NCBI GenBank assembly: GCA_014382695.1
Contig: JACNJF010000088.1
Location: forward strand, 14,009 to 46,471
DNA: 32,463 nt
Reading direction: 5' to 3'
Source: Gammaproteobacteria bacterium
GTDB taxonomy: Bacteria > Pseudomonadota > Gammaproteobacteria > GCA-001735895
The position numbers and the translations under genes are program-made. Positions 32,291 to 32,463 of this stretch are shown piece after piece (within the stretch, counting starts at the first letter, position 1; the number at the start of each line of letters is the position of its first letter). The notes beneath the pieces are model-generated. The model saw only the letters and a list, made by a program, of their open reading frames with translations, was not told where the DNA came from and made no database searches.

Positions 32291-32463
32291 GCTACTAAAA
32301 TTAGATCGCTACCTTTGCTGAATCAATACTGCTCTACAACTTCCTGTCACCACTGACTACTCAATATTTTTTTAATCAGCCCGGTCGCACTACACCGACC
32401 TATTTATCTTTAAATAAACTTCTGCAAAATCTCGACTAAAGTCTTTTGATCACAACATAATTA

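Noticed and set aside
1-32463. Mobile elements, CRISPR arrays, tRNA or rRNA genes
   Set aside because: No transposase or integrase frame, no regularly spaced direct repeats and no tRNA- or rRNA-like stretch was recognised.

Overview
The window looks like a chromosomal locus of an uncultured or unfamiliar gammaproteobacterium. Base composition is moderate and gene and signal-peptide style is Gram-negative. There is an outer-membrane barrel, lipoproteins and an NtrC-type sigma-54 regulator. I see no tRNA, rRNA, CRISPR array, transposase or phage gene. The lineage is inferred from gene style only.

The locus is packed with c-type cytochromes: 11 cytochrome genes carry 47 CXXCH haem-binding motifs. 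It reads as an extracellular or trans-envelope electron-transfer system with its own assembly and control genes. Region by region: (i) 1-1417, minus strand, an outer-membrane protein cut by the window edge and a small PstS-like periplasmic protein. (ii) 1530-3017, plus strand, a CcsA/ResC-type cytochrome c synthase subunit and a membrane TPR protein. (iii) 3014-13083, minus strand, a tightly packed, probably single operon. In transcription order it holds a ResA/TlpA-like thioredoxin, two histidine kinases, an NtrC-family sigma-54 activator, a Sel1-repeat protein, a monohaem cytochrome, two Reg_prop beta-propellers, a HAMP-like membrane protein, a heptahaem cytochrome and a second two-TM membrane protein. 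(iv) 13453-15453, minus strand, two trihaem cytochromes built of class-I-like domains. (v) 15671-17525, plus strand, an NHL-propeller lipoprotein and a lipoprotein with two NrfJ-like repeats. (vi) 18459-19289, a separately transcribed tetrahaem cytochrome followed by a strong terminator. (vii) 19679-31071, plus strand, an 11.4 kb operon: parvulin isomerase, beta-barrel porin, trihaem c7-type cytochromes, two unknown helical secreted proteins, a second NHL lipoprotein, an 11-haem cytochrome and ResB. (viii) 31284-32210, a pentahaem cytochrome.

Five close matches to the sigma-54 promoter consensus stand upstream of transcription units: the regulator operon, the trihaem pair, the NHL lipoprotein, the tetrahaem cytochrome and the pentahaem cytochrome. 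The only sigma-54 activator seen is encoded in the middle of the locus. The natural model is that the two kinases and the activator switch on the cytochromes, and possibly their own operon.

The tetrahaem protein, the pentahaem protein and the N-terminal third of the 11-haem protein share one module: (R/K)HN, CVxCHTPH, PLWN, CLSCHDG, NDHP, CxSCHDPH, FLR, CLxCH. In the tetrahaem and pentahaem proteins the number of histidines outside CXXCH in the mature chain exactly equals the number of haems, so every haem can be bis-His ligated. This resembles the architecture I associate with OmcE-type filament-forming tetrahaem cytochromes; filament formation is inference. The proposed path runs from periplasmic c-type domains and c7 trihaem carriers, through the barrel, to surface multihaem proteins, with system II maturation (ResA-, ResB- and ResC-like genes, all present) attaching the haems.
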